Positions 8,303 through 16,911 of a stretch of DNA of 64,000 bases are shown here, piece after piece. The stretch is taken from positions 124,001 through 188,000 of the forward strand of contig NZ_JXUW01000002.1 of NCBI RefSeq assembly GCF_000949255.1, in the 5' to 3' direction. Made by a program: the position numbers and the translations under genes. This DNA comes from Ferrimicrobium acidiphilum DSM 19497 (GTDB taxonomy: Bacteria; Actinomycetota; Acidimicrobiia; Acidimicrobiales; Acidimicrobiaceae). The stretch's first letter is position 1; each line of letters starts with the position of its first letter. The notes below the pieces were generated by a model. That model saw only the letters and a program-made list of their open reading frames with translations, was not told the DNA's origin and ran no database searches.

Positions 8303-8485
8303 CTATGATCCCAAATCCAGCCTCATGGACACTCTGGTGACGGTATTAGTGGAGCCGGTGGCGTGGCCCGGCTTGGAAGAGACAGCTAGCACGATGATCG
8401 GTAGCGTCACAAGCAGGAGCGCCACAAGTAGGGCTATACCAACCCACCGCCCATTCCAGGTCTTTGTTGGCTGATTCGGTTCCAC
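8303..8485 (-). CDS. Small single-pass membrane protein (60 residues)
   Basis: The start is GTG 8485, preceded by a perfect AGGAGG with a 4-base spacer. The product opens with a short polar segment (VEPNQPTKTWNGRW), then one membrane helix (VGIALLVALLLVTLPIIVLA) and a polar Ser/Thr-rich tail of about 22 residues, an N-in topology by the positive-inside rule. No family is recognised. It lies about 140 bp downstream of the TIGR02206 membrane protein on the same strand and may be co-transcribed. Confidence 0.6.
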   Translation of the reverse strand: MEPNQPTKTWNGRWVGIALLVALLLVTLPIIVLAVSSKPGHATGSTNTVTRVSMRLDLGS

Positions 8486-8623
8486 CCTACCTCCTAACGC
8501 TGTCAGTCTAGCTCGGAACTGACCTAAGGTTGAACTAATCCGAGACACGCCCGTGCGGTGGAGGCCGACAAATTAATTGTTCCGTAGGTCCGTTCATCAA
8601 GGTAGTACGGGCATTGCCTAGGT

Positions 8624-9367
8624 TTACTGGTATTCATCAAGAGGATAACCTCTGCCCACTTCTGTTGTCGAAGCGCTCGGTATAGTCTGCCGTTCGTGCG
8701 CACGTATGAACCAGAACGGTAGATTTAGAGCCAAGAAGAACACTAGGGCAACTAGGCCGGCAATAGCTATGTACCAAGGCCATGGTCCAAATAGGTTCAG
8801 AATGCTCCAGGAGTGTGGTCGCCTTCTGAGAAACATATAGTTTCCACCGGTGCTCCAGTCGACAAAAGCGGTAAATGCGGTATAGAAAACGGTAATAATG
8901 TAGACTTTCACCACCGCAAACCTGTTTGGAACAATTTGAAGACCAACCACCAAATAGATGGCAGCTACTACTACGGCTAGATGGCCCAGAGTATATTGAA
9001 ATACAAGAAGGTTTGGTAAGGTTCGAGGTAGATCTGGGGTAATTATTCCCTCAATCACGCCAGCTAGTGCCCAAAAATAGAGTACTTCAACAAGGAGTTG
9101 GGTTCGCCACCAACAGGCAGCAGCTGCAACGAATACTGCTATATCGCAGAGATATAGCGGCAATCCATAACTGGGTCTCCATGGACCATCAGTAAATATG
9201 GTGTAGAACCAGAGCAGTCCTTTTGCTAACAGAAGGATCGAGAGAAAACGAGCAATTGTGACGCCTTTCCCATCATGGTCGACGCGCGCAATACGGCAAA
9301 ATACCACGGTGGCCACTATAGCTACCACGATTCCGCCGATGTAGTAATGGAGTGTTGTTGGTGTCAT
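8624..9367 (-). CDS. TIGR02206/YwaF-like integral membrane protein
   Basis: 247 residues with about seven membrane helices. Diagnostic stretches of the family are GLPLYLCDIAVF, YFWALAGVIEGIITPDLP, FQYTLGHLAVVVAAIYL and STGGNYMFLRRRPHSWSILN..GPWPWYI. The function of the family is unknown; it is widespread in Gram-positive bacteria. The start is ATG 9367. The polar C-terminal tail after residue 220 is unlike the core and probably cytoplasmic. The small membrane protein at 8303-8485 follows on the same strand. Confidence 0.85.
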   Translation of the reverse strand: MTPTTLHYYIGGIVVAIVATVVFCRIARVDHDGKGVTIARFLSILLLAKGLLWFYTIFTDGPWRPSYGLPLYLCDIAVFVAAAACWWRTQLLVEVLYFWALAGVIEGIITPDLPRTLPNLLVFQYTLGHLAVVVAAIYLVVGLQIVPNRFAVVKVYIITVFYTAFTAFVDWSTGGNYMFLRRRPHSWSILNLFGPWPWYIAIAGLVALVFFLALNLPFWFIRAHERQTIPSASTTEVGRGYPLDEYQ

Positions 9368-9451
9368 CCGTGTGGTAGGTCTCCCTAGGCAGCAGTTGCA
9401 CTATCTATTCCCGCAGTTCTTTACCACCCTTCAGATCTCAGATTAGTTACC

Positions 9452-9742
9452 TTAGGTCAAACCCATGCCTGCACTGTTGGGAATTCGGATGCGGATAATT
9501 AAAGGTCTGGTGTCTGTAACAGACTGTGTCCATTGATCGGAGCTGATCTCCGGGGATTGAATGTGACCATTAACTGGTGAACGGAAGAGCCTGCATACCC
9601 CTCTACCCCACTTCTTGTGGCCACGTCCAGCAGAGTGGGCATCAAGGGTGCCATGGCATGGTTCTTTGGGCTTGAGCCTCCCACACAGGCCTTTCCATCG
9701 TTCATATAGCAGATGAGCCAATCTGTCCGGAGAAGCTGCCAT
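9452..9742 (-). CDS. Doubtful 96-codon ORF with good ribosome site
   Basis: ATG 9742 is preceded by GGAGG with a 6-base spacer on the minus strand. The product (MAASPDRLAHLLYERW...) is basic, Cys-containing and not recognised; a second overlapping minus-strand frame (9499-9798) covers the same DNA. It sits in a region that otherwise looks non-coding. It may be a remnant. Confidence 0.25.
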   Translation of the reverse strand: MAASPDRLAHLLYERWKGLCGRLKPKEPCHGTLDAHSAGRGHKKWGRGVCRLFRSPVNGHIQSPEISSDQWTQSVTDTRPLIIRIRIPNSAGMGLT

Positions 9743-10100
9743 CGCAATCCTCCATGGTGGTTACGCATCAGTAGACCATCCACCCTGTGTACTGCCATTA
9801 TTGTGCATATGCTGGGCGGTGCATCCAGATAAGTCCTACCTCCAACGCGCCATCTTCTGGTCCGCAGCGATGCACTGATTGCTGAGAGACGCTCGCAGTT
9901 TAAAGTTCGGAGATCGGGACACCAGGGGTCAGGGGATTGGTGGTGAAAATGTTGAGTATTTGCTATCCGCTGTGATAACTCGCGTCGCGAGGTTAGGTTT
10001 TGTGTCGTATAGTCCGATTCTCTGCAAGGAACCCTAGGCTCGGTTGGGTTCGAACTAGCCTGAGGGGTGTCCTGATGTCAATTCGAGAGGAGCACAGGTG
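9743..10100. other. Intergenic region before the DUF4232 lipoprotein
   Basis: No gene is seen. A TATAGT hexamer at 10006-10011, about 90 bp before the lipoprotein start, is a candidate -10 box; no good -35 box was found. Confidence 0.35.
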
Positions 10101-10739
10101 ATGAGACATTTTCGAGAGGATCATGTCAATGACCGGAAGCGAATATTTACAGCGACGTCTGTGATTCTCGTGGCCGGGCTTGCTTTGGCGGCCTGTGGGT
10201 CTTCTAGTTCGCCGTCGTCTACCTCTTCTAGCAAACAGACCAGCAGCTTGAAGTCGAGTTCGAAGAAGACAAAGTCATCGGCTGCTTCGACCGTTGGCCA
10301 GGTTAGTCGTTGCCGATCTGCAAACCTTGTTGCGCACATGGTATCTACACAGGGTGCTGCTGGAAGCATTATTAGGACTTATACACTGGTAAACACCGGC
10401 TCAACGAGCTGTACTCTGTACGGTTACCCAGGGCTCCAACTGCTTGGGGCGAGTGGCCAAAAGTTGCCCACTGAAGTGCTTCGTACACCAGCCGCAGAGG
10501 CTACAGTTAAACTGGCTCATGACGCCAGTGCGGCGTTTTCACTGAAGTATGCTGACTCGACTGGCTATGGCAGCGAGTCCTGTCCTAGCTCCGCCAGTTT
10601 GGAGATTACGCCTCCGAACGCCTATCACTCTCTCACCGTAACGGGAGCTGCTGGCGTCATAGACGCTTTCGGAGGTACTACTCAGGCGCTTAAATGCGGG
10701 ATTCTCAACGTTGAACCTGTAGCCGCCGACCAAGGCTAG
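10101..10739 (+). CDS. DUF4232 lipoprotein
   Basis: The product has a lipoprotein signal peptide with lipobox LALAAC, so the mature N-terminal Cys is near residue 33, followed by a Ser/Thr/Lys-rich linker to about residue 75. The rest is a DUF4232 domain: TYTLVNTGSTSCTLYGYPGLQLL is the hallmark, with paired cysteines and a Gly-Tyr-Pro turn. The family is secreted, common in Actinobacteria and functionally unknown; a surface-binding role is plausible. GTG 10098 and ATG 10101 are adjacent candidates; ATG gives the better 8-base spacing from AGAGGAG. The gene is monocistronic and lies 100 bp before the MoxR operon. Confidence 0.85.
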   Translation: MRHFREDHVNDRKRIFTATSVILVAGLALAACGSSSSPSSTSSSKQTSSLKSSSKKTKSSAASTVGQVSRCRSANLVAHMVSTQGAAGSIIRTYTLVNTGSTSCTLYGYPGLQLLGASGQKLPTEVLRTPAAEATVKLAHDASAAFSLKYADSTGYGSESCPSSASLEITPPNAYHSLTVTGAAGVIDAFGGTTQALKCGILNVEPVAADQG

Positions 10740-10832
10740 AGGGCCGCTCGAGCATCTCATGGGAGAGTGGGATGATCGCTACGACTGTGATATCCTTACT
10801 ATAGGTCGTTTAGTGCCACTGAGGGAGATCTG

Positions 10833-11039
10833 ATGTCTGATGCTAATGAGTTGCGGTCACTGGCCTCGACGTATCAAGAACTTGCCGCTAGGGTCGAGAG
10901 GATCGAACGTGCACTCCTCGAACGCAAACTTGAGTCGCCGGCGCAACCACTACGCCAAGTAGGGGCCCATTCGCGTGCTATCCTCCGCGAACTCGAGGAG
11001 GCGGTTCGTCGAGTCGAACATCACGACGGAGGACGGTGA
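10833..11039 (+). CDS. Small coiled-coil protein, first gene of the MoxR-DUF58 operon
   Basis: 68 residues, strongly helical, with heptad-like Leu/Ala/Val spacing in two segments (about 3-33 and 46-64). GGGAG lies just upstream of the ATG. It ends in TGA overlapping the GTG start of the DUF4129 protein by 4 nt, so the two are translationally coupled. No family is recognised. An adaptor or oligomerisation role in the membrane complex encoded downstream is an inference from position only. Confidence 0.7.
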   Translation: MSDANELRSLASTYQELAARVERIERALLERKLESPAQPLRQVGAHSRAILRELEEAVRRVEHHDGGR

Positions 11040-11938
11040 GATCACCCGTGACTCAGCGAAGTCGTTGGCTTGCACTTGGCGGGGTTGTTGTTCTCATTGC
11101 TGGGATTGGGCTTGAGGGCGTTGGCAATGGGACGACAGCGGCGTCAGCTGGGATTGCTCATCGAGCACTACTCACCGCCTTGGTGAGGTCTGCTATGAGT
11201 GGAGTCGTGGCGCTCTTGGTAGTTGGTTTTGGCCTGTTAGCAGCCACTGTTTTGAGGCGTGCGAGTCACAGGGGTTCTCGTTGGCTGGTTAACCAAGATG
11301 ATCCTTTTGCTTTCCCGTGGTGGCTCAAGCTACTGGTCTCAGCCGGAGCTATCTTTTTCCTGGTTTTTATCGGCTTTCTCTTTAGTGAACTCGCTCCACG
11401 ACGCAGGCACCAGGCAAGATCTATCCAGCGCCACGGTGTTACCAGGAGTCCTGTCCCGAAGGTGGCGCAATCAGGACTCACCCATTTTGACTATCTCGTA
11501 CCCCTAGTTGTCGGAGTGGCGGTTCTGATCGGGCTCGGCGTAATTGCCAAGCTACGCCAACGATCACAGCGTCGACGTAGTCAAGAGCGACCTCATCACC
11601 TTCATAGTCGCGCGAGCTTCGACTCCAGAATCCCATCGCTTGCGCAAGTCGAGGGGTTGATCGACCCACGAGAAAAGGTCTATGCATGCTGGGACTACGC
11701 TGAGACACGTCTGTTCCAGCTCGGTATCCGTCGTTTAACCTATGAGTCCCCGACTGAGTTTGTCAGTCGGGTTCGATCGAGCCTGCCTTTCCCGAGTCTT
11801 GAGTTAGAGACTCTGGCGAATCTGTTCGTCGAGGCCCGGTACTCAGACCACGGCATCGGACAAAAGGACAGCGAACTTGCTTATGCGGTCGTGACCCTCT
11901 TCGATTCGGCGTGCGAACGCCAGCGCTCATATGCGTAA
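11036..11938 (+). CDS. DUF4129 membrane protein of the MoxR operon
   Basis: 300 residues with about four membrane helices (roughly 10-28, 43-66, 95-118 and 155-175) and a cytoplasmic C-terminal DUF4129 domain. The hallmark of that domain is visible: KVYACWDYAETRLFQLGIRRL..ESPTEF, then LETLANLFVEARYSDHGIG. DUF4129 domains occur with transglutaminase-like and MoxR/DUF58 genes and are of unknown function. It starts at GTG 11036 inside the preceding gene and overlaps the next by 8 nt. Confidence 0.8.
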   Translation: MRSPVTQRSRWLALGGVVVLIAGIGLEGVGNGTTAASAGIAHRALLTALVRSAMSGVVALLVVGFGLLAATVLRRASHRGSRWLVNQDDPFAFPWWLKLLVSAGAIFFLVFIGFLFSELAPRRRHQARSIQRHGVTRSPVPKVAQSGLTHFDYLVPLVVGVAVLIGLGVIAKLRQRSQRRRSQERPHHLHSRASFDSRIPSLAQVEGLIDPREKVYACWDYAETRLFQLGIRRLTYESPTEFVSRVRSSLPFPSLELETLANLFVEARYSDHGIGQKDSELAYAVVTLFDSACERQRSYA

Positions 11939-12386
11939 ATCTATCTTTATCACTGTTTTGGTGACCATAGTCGTGGGTGTGGCGCTCGCCTTTTTCCACA
12001 TTGTCAATCTACAAGTCGCGACCAAAGTGGTGGTTGTGGTCATAAGTTTGATATTGGTAATTTCGTCAATACCCGACCAGGCCCGTGCCTGGTTAAGGTT
12101 TAGAAATTCGCGTTCGCTACAGAGCTTTGAGCAGGCTATCGAACCCGACCCGCTCGATGCACTGCTGTTGACCTACAGCTCGGACAAGAGTGCCGAACGA
12201 CAGTTATGCGCGCTTCTCGATGATCTTCTTGACGCTGCCCGGCGGAGGGGTGGCGATCAAATCCCCGCAATCCAGATGCGACTTCGCAATCCGCGATCCA
12301 TCGATATCGCTACCCCATCCATCCTGGACGACGATCTACTCGAGCACTCACTTAAATTACTGGAGGAAAGTTGGAAGCTCGAATAA
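11931..12386 (+). CDS. Small two-helix membrane protein of the MoxR operon
   Basis: 151 residues: two hydrophobic helices (about 4-23 and 29-48) joined by a tight turn, then a soluble acidic domain of about 95 residues. Overlaps with the genes on both sides (8 and 16 nt) make its membership of the operon firm. It is not recognised as a named family. The arrangement resembles the small membrane partners seen between DUF4129 and MoxR genes in other Actinobacteria. Confidence 0.75.
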   Translation: MRKSIFITVLVTIVVGVALAFFHIVNLQVATKVVVVVISLILVISSIPDQARAWLRFRNSRSLQSFEQAIEPDPLDALLLTYSSDKSAERQLCALLDDLLDAARRRGGDQIPAIQMRLRNPRSIDIATPSILDDDLLEHSLKLLEESWKLE

Positions 12387-13348
12387 GGGACTACCACGAT
12401 GCCATCATCTCCGTACTCGGCGAGATGAATAACGTGATCCACGGGAAGGATGAGGTAATCTCGCTCGTGGTCTCATCGGTCATTGCAGGTGGCCATGTCC
12501 TACTCGAGGATGTGCCTGGAGTTGCAAAGACGCTGCTCGCCCGTAGTCTCGCTACCGTGTTGGGACTCGACTTTGCCCGAATACAGTTCACGCCTGATCT
12601 TCTGCCGAGCGACATCATAGGGATGAGCATCTGGGAACCCGAGACTCGAAGAATGGAATTCAAACGCGGTCCGATATTCGCCAATATCCTGCTCGCCGAC
12701 GAGCTGAACCGGGCATCGCCAAAGACTCAGTCTGCGTTGTTGGAGGCGATGGCGGAGTCGCAAGTGACGGTTGACGGTGTGACTTATCGGCTCCCAGATC
12801 CGTTTGTTGTTATAGCTACTCAGAATCCAATCGAGTTCGAAGGTACCTACCCGCTGCCTGAGGCACAGGTAGACCGCTTCCTAACCTCTACCAGCGTCGG
12901 CTACCCTGGCGAAGTTGATGAGCGCTACATAGTGACCGATCATCTCGTGACCGGAACCGCTAACCGCACCGTGACAGAGATTTTGGACGTCCATAAGTTG
13001 ATCGAAGTACGTGGTGTCCTTCAGAAGATATTCGTCTCGGAGCCGATCGTCGAGTACTTGGTTGCGCTCACCCGTTTCACGCGGAGCCGCCCTTCGGTAT
13101 CATTGGGCGCGAGCCCTCGTGGATCGATTGCCCTAGCCCTCCTGTCGCGTGCATCGGCAGCAATTGCCGGTCGGGACTTCGTCACCCCAGAGGATGTGAA
13201 GGCGATGGCGGTCCCGGCTCTTGCTCATCGGATACGTCTGAGTCCAGAGGCTTGGATTCGGGGAGTGAGGCGCGAGAGTGTGATCAACGAGGCGATCCAA
13301 GCCGTCCCTGCACCAGTCTCTATCGATGTTGCCGACGATCACCGCTGA
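12371..13348 (+). CDS. MoxR-family AAA+ ATPase
   Basis: 325 residues. Walker A is EDVPGVAKT (about 46-54), Walker B is ILLADELNRA with the sensor-like ASPKTQSALLEAMAE after it, then ATQNPIEFEGTYPLPEAQ and DRF, all classic MoxR blocks. The C-terminal lid contains SPRGSIAL. MoxR ATPases work as chaperones that mature or regulate complexes together with DUF58 and von Willebrand-type partners. It starts at TTG 12371 after GGAGG and overlaps the preceding gene by 16 nt; its TGA overlaps the next ATG (TGATG). Confidence 0.93.
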   Translation: MEARIRDYHDAIISVLGEMNNVIHGKDEVISLVVSSVIAGGHVLLEDVPGVAKTLLARSLATVLGLDFARIQFTPDLLPSDIIGMSIWEPETRRMEFKRGPIFANILLADELNRASPKTQSALLEAMAESQVTVDGVTYRLPDPFVVIATQNPIEFEGTYPLPEAQVDRFLTSTSVGYPGEVDERYIVTDHLVTGTANRTVTEILDVHKLIEVRGVLQKIFVSEPIVEYLVALTRFTRSRPSVSLGASPRGSIALALLSRASAAIAGRDFVTPEDVKAMAVPALAHRIRLSPEAWIRGVRRESVINEAIQAVPAPVSIDVADDHR

Positions 13349-14616
13349 TGCAACGCCGCTACACGGTACGATTTCAGCTTCTACTGCTTGGGGCATGGAC
13401 TACGTTAGTGTTGGGAGCCTTCAGCGGTCCAGCAGTGATTGCCGTAGGTACTCCGATGATAATACTGGTGGCTTTCGCACTTCTACGGCCGCGTACTCCA
13501 TTCGGGTCGACGAGTCTGTCTGCGACAGATGACTCGTCTGTCTGTTTCGAGGGGGATGTTGTACGACTTCATCTGCACTTTGAACACCTGAATTCCGAGC
13601 GTCATCGCCTCGAGATCCGTAACGAGCAGATGGTGGTGGGAATCTACAACTTACGATCGAGCGATGAGGTGGTCGAGGCGTCGCTCCCGCTCTTTGGCAG
13701 CTACCGGCTAGCTGGAAGTACCCTAATCCGTGAAGGATACTTCGGACTCTACGAGGACTATCTTCCGCTTGAGCTATCCGAACCAATAAAGGTCTTTCCG
13801 ATGATCGAAGATGTCACTCCGCTAGCGCGGTTAGTCAAAGCTCAATTTGCGCTCGGGCGTCATCGGTCTACACAACAAAGCCATGCTGGTCTTGAGTTCA
13901 TCGATGTGCGCGAAGCTGGCCCGGGTGATCCGTTGACAGATGTCAACTGGAAGACAACAGCACGTACAGGGAACATCTGGCTCAACCAGCGCAGCAGCGA
14001 CCTGCCGTTGGATCTCGTTATCCTGCTGGACACCTTCCCTTCCGCTGCCCTCACTACCTTGGTGAAGTTAGCCTCGAATCTCGCACGCGCTCATCTACGA
14101 AATTTCGATCGAGTTGGGCTGGTAGTGTTTGGCGGCACCATCGGCTGGATACCCCCGGCCTCCGGGCACTTCCAGGAGCGCCTGATCTCTGAGCGCCTAC
14201 TTTTGATCAGGTCCTACACAACGGCAGCTGACAAGCGCATCGACCTCATACCACAGCGTGCGCTCCCTCGAACTGCTACGGTCATGGTGGTTAGCGCGCT
14301 TTATGATCGTCGAATCATTCAGGCGATCAAAGACTTGAGGTTTGCGGGCCACCAGGTGGTTGTTGTCGGCCCAGTTGCCTTCAACGGATTCGATGCCACT
14401 CATCTGAGTGACTCTGACAATGACGACTCTGACAATGACGACTCTGGCCATAACGAATCTGTTTATCGGGTTCCCAGCGTGAGCAGCCGTGTCAAACGCT
14501 TGAATACGCTTATACGTCGCCAGCTCCTGGATGATCTAGCTGGGCTCAATGTCACGGTCATCGATACGGACCTCAAGTCGACTCTAAGTCAGAGAAGCTT
14601 GAGCCATGTCGATTAG
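13348..14616 (+). CDS. DUF58 domain protein, MoxR partner
   Basis: Start ATG 13348 overlaps the MoxR stop (TGATG); a longer frame opening at 13252 lies inside moxR and is rejected. The 422-residue product begins with two membrane helices (about 8-42), then a beta-rich segment, then DUF58 with the diagnostic RPGD-like box AGPGDPLTDVNWKTTARTG and NQRSSDLPLDLVILLD, where a von Willebrand A-like fold begins. An acidic tandem (SDSDNDDSDNDDSG, about 350-365) forms a loop before the last 45 residues. The operon lacks a separate VWA-domain gene and a transglutaminase gene, so DUF58 is the only VWA-like partner here. Confidence 0.9.
   Translation: MQRRYTVRFQLLLLGAWTTLVLGAFSGPAVIAVGTPMIILVAFALLRPRTPFGSTSLSATDDSSVCFEGDVVRLHLHFEHLNSERHRLEIRNEQMVVGIYNLRSSDEVVEASLPLFGSYRLAGSTLIREGYFGLYEDYLPLELSEPIKVFPMIEDVTPLARLVKAQFALGRHRSTQQSHAGLEFIDVREAGPGDPLTDVNWKTTARTGNIWLNQRSSDLPLDLVILLDTFPSAALTTLVKLASNLARAHLRNFDRVGLVVFGGTIGWIPPASGHFQERLISERLLLIRSYTTAADKRIDLIPQRALPRTATVMVVSALYDRRIIQAIKDLRFAGHQVVVVGPVAFNGFDATHLSDSDNDDSDNDDSGHNESVYRVPSVSSRVKRLNTLIRRQLLDDLAGLNVTVIDTDLKSTLSQRSLSHVD
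14406..14447 (+). repeat. Short in-frame repeat GACAATGACGACTCT
   Basis: Two tandem 15-bp copies, flanked by partial copies, encode Ser-Asp-Asn-Asp-Asp repeats in the DUF58 protein. The acidic loop could bind cations or simply be a flexible spacer. Confidence 0.6.
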
Positions 14617-15109
14617 CTCAGTTAGGGTTGCAGGCAGCCTCCTGCTCTTGCTTGGGGTCGTTCTTGGCTTTCTTGCAACCGCAAATGAATCACTGGTTAT
14701 CACGCTGTTTGCACTGCTAACGGTAGTCGCTGCCATAACCGCTGTCGTGAGTCCGGAGAGGATCGCCTTTCTCTGCGTCGGGGCTGCCATTGTTTGTCTT
14801 GCCGCGATGGTTGCCACCAAACCTCCAACGAGTGACGTTGGCCTTCTCCTGCTAGCCCCACTTGGCGTAGTAACTGTGCTGGGTAGCCTGCTGATCACGT
14901 CAAAAACCTCAATAGTCGACTGCTTTAATCTTGCAGAGTGGTCGATTCTCCTTGCGACTGGTGTTATCTCAGTTCTCGTGGTAGTGATCGCTATGGTGAC
15001 CCCCCTGGCCGGGTTATCCGGTCAACTTATCTCAGGGGTCTTGGTCGTCATCGCTATTGGTGTACTCAATCAGCTTGTGAGGAGTTCGCGAGATGCGAGA
15101 CGCCAATAA
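14606..15109 (+). CDS. Membrane protein, last gene of the MoxR operon
   Basis: 167 residues with five or six hydrophobic helices and short loops, ending in a basic tail (SSRDARRQ). It overlaps the end of the DUF58 gene by 11 nt. Not recognised. Its position suggests a membrane platform for the MoxR-DUF58 complex, which is an inference. No hairpin terminator is evident in the 49 bp before the convergent pyruvate kinase gene. Confidence 0.75.
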   Translation: MSISSVRVAGSLLLLLGVVLGFLATANESLVITLFALLTVVAAITAVVSPERIAFLCVGAAIVCLAAMVATKPPTSDVGLLLLAPLGVVTVLGSLLITSKTSIVDCFNLAEWSILLATGVISVLVVVIAMVTPLAGLSGQLISGVLVVIAIGVLNQLVRSSRDARRQ

Positions 15110-15158
15110 GGGTATTTGTCGCCCCTAAGTTTGGCAGATCGCTGACGGAGATGACTAC

Positions 15159-16634
15159 TTAATCGGTCTGATATCGATCTCCAATCGACAGGAACCCCTC
15201 CCCCACTACCTGGATCTTTACCAGGTTTGTGGTCCCTCGAACCCCGAAGGGAATCCCAGCCGCGAGTGCGCACAGGTCACCAGTCTCGCATAGGTCCAAA
15301 TCTATTGCAGCATCGATGGCCTCTTGAATCATGACCTCAGTGCTTGGTGAGCGTGGTATCACTGCTGGAATCACACCATAGCTGAGTGTAAGTGATCTCG
15401 CTGCAAACTCGTCTGGGGTGGCGCCAACGACGGGTACATTCGGGCGGTAGCGAGAGATCGTGCGGGCGGAGTGTCCGGACTCTGTTACGGCGATAACTAC
15501 CTTGAGAGCGAGATTGCGACTGAGGTCGGCGGCGGCGAAACCGATAGCATCGGCAGTCGAATGGATAGCGCGGACCGGATGTGTAAGCAGGGTTAGGCTC
15601 TGGTCGGTGACAATCTGTTCGGTAGCCCGGGCTATTCGATCCATCTGTCCAACTGCATCGACTGGATAGGAGCCGACTGCAGTCTCGGCAGAGAGCATGA
15701 TAGCGTCGGTACCGTCAAGGATCGCATTGGCAACATCGGAGGCTTCAGCTCTGGTCGGTGTTGGGGCACTGATCATAGATTCAAGCATCTGGGTAGCGGT
15801 AATCACCATCTTCCCCCGGGCGTTTGCCAGGTGGATAATCCGTTTCTGCTCGATCGGCACCTCCTCAACGGGAATCTCGACCCCGAGGTCACCGCGTGCA
15901 ACCATCACTGCATCGGCCACATCCATGATCTCTGCGATGCGACCAAGTGCGTCGCGGCGTTCTATTTTGGCCACCAACCTTGGAATATTCGGTCCATGGG
16001 CGTTCTCCAGCATGAATTCACGAGCTATAGTCAGGTCCGAGGCGCTCCCCACGAACGATAGTGCAAGAAAATCGACGTTATGTTCGAGGAGAAAGCTGGC
16101 ATCGTGAAAATCCTTATCCGTCATCGCGGGGATGGAGAGATGCGAATCAGGCAGGTTAACGCCTTTGCGGATGGAGAGCGATCCTCCTTGGGTCACCAAC
16201 ACCGATACGCCGTGCTCGTTACGTTCTTGAACTAGTCCCCTTACGGCACCATCGGCGAAGGCGATACTGTCACCGCGGGCGACCTCTGTAAGTACACCCA
16301 ATGGAGTGATGGTGATGGCATCAACATCTTCCTCCGGGTCGCCCTCTGATAGCATAAATTGATCGCCCGGCTTAACCAGATGGATACGTGCTGGAAGCCC
16401 GGTAATGCGGAGCTTTGGACCACATAGGTCACCGAGAATTCCGATGATTTGGCCGGTACGTCTGGCTGCTTCACGTACGTTGTCGATCGTGGTGCTGTGT
16501 TCAGCAAACGTTCCGTGCGACATGTTTACACGCGCTACATTCATTCCCGCCTCTATAAGCGCAACGAGGCTATCGACCTCCTGAGAGGCGGGTCCAATAC
16601 TGCAGACGATTTTCGTTCGCCGGGGTGCGTTCAT
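15159..16634 (-). CDS. pyk: Pyruvate kinase
   Basis: 491 residues. It transfers phosphate from phosphoenolpyruvate to ADP, the last step of glycolysis. Seen in order: KIVCSIGPAS at the N-terminus, MNVARVNMSHG (substrate/ATP site), GPKLRI, the B-domain, FLALSFV, the catalytic-Lys strand VAKIERRDAL, metal-binding MVARGDLGVEIP and the signature MVITATQMLESM..PTPTRAE, then LDGTDAIMLSAETAVG. The C-terminal domain (about 345-480) is complete, as in the usual allosteric enzyme. GGAG precedes ATG 16634. Transcription converges with the MoxR operon. Confidence 0.97.
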   Translation of the reverse strand: MNAPRRTKIVCSIGPASQEVDSLVALIEAGMNVARVNMSHGTFAEHSTTIDNVREAARRTGQIIGILGDLCGPKLRITGLPARIHLVKPGDQFMLSEGDPEEDVDAITITPLGVLTEVARGDSIAFADGAVRGLVQERNEHGVSVLVTQGGSLSIRKGVNLPDSHLSIPAMTDKDFHDASFLLEHNVDFLALSFVGSASDLTIAREFMLENAHGPNIPRLVAKIERRDALGRIAEIMDVADAVMVARGDLGVEIPVEEVPIEQKRIIHLANARGKMVITATQMLESMISAPTPTRAEASDVANAILDGTDAIMLSAETAVGSYPVDAVGQMDRIARATEQIVTDQSLTLLTHPVRAIHSTADAIGFAAADLSRNLALKVVIAVTESGHSARTISRYRPNVPVVGATPDEFAARSLTLSYGVIPAVIPRSPSTEVMIQEAIDAAIDLDLCETGDLCALAAGIPFGVRGTTNLVKIQVVGEGFLSIGDRYQTD

Positions 16635-16911
16635 GTTGACTCCAGTTAGATCTTCCTAACACCTTACTTTGCCGGATAGAGGAACTCGATGCGTACGGTG
16701 GGTGTCGAAGGCGAGTTTTCATGGACAAGTGTCTTCTTGGCAGGTTACAGTGATTCCTCATTTCGCAATACCAGAGCTGGAGTTGCAAACTATGTACAAA
16801 GTACCAAAAAGTGAGAACTGCGAACAAAATGGCCACTGTAGAAGATCGTGCCCTCGGTCAAGTTGTGGACACCGAATCAGTTCATCGCAGCACTGCCATC
16901 CGAGCGCGGTG

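Noticed and set aside
9499-9798. 99-codon minus-strand frame
   Set aside because: It shares its DNA with the 96-codon frame that has the better ribosome site; composition is not protein-like.
13252-13347. Longer start of the DUF58 gene (inside moxR)
   Set aside because: This extension is only the MoxR gene read in another frame and is Cys/Arg-rich; the TGATG overlap at 13346-13350 gives a normal coupled start.
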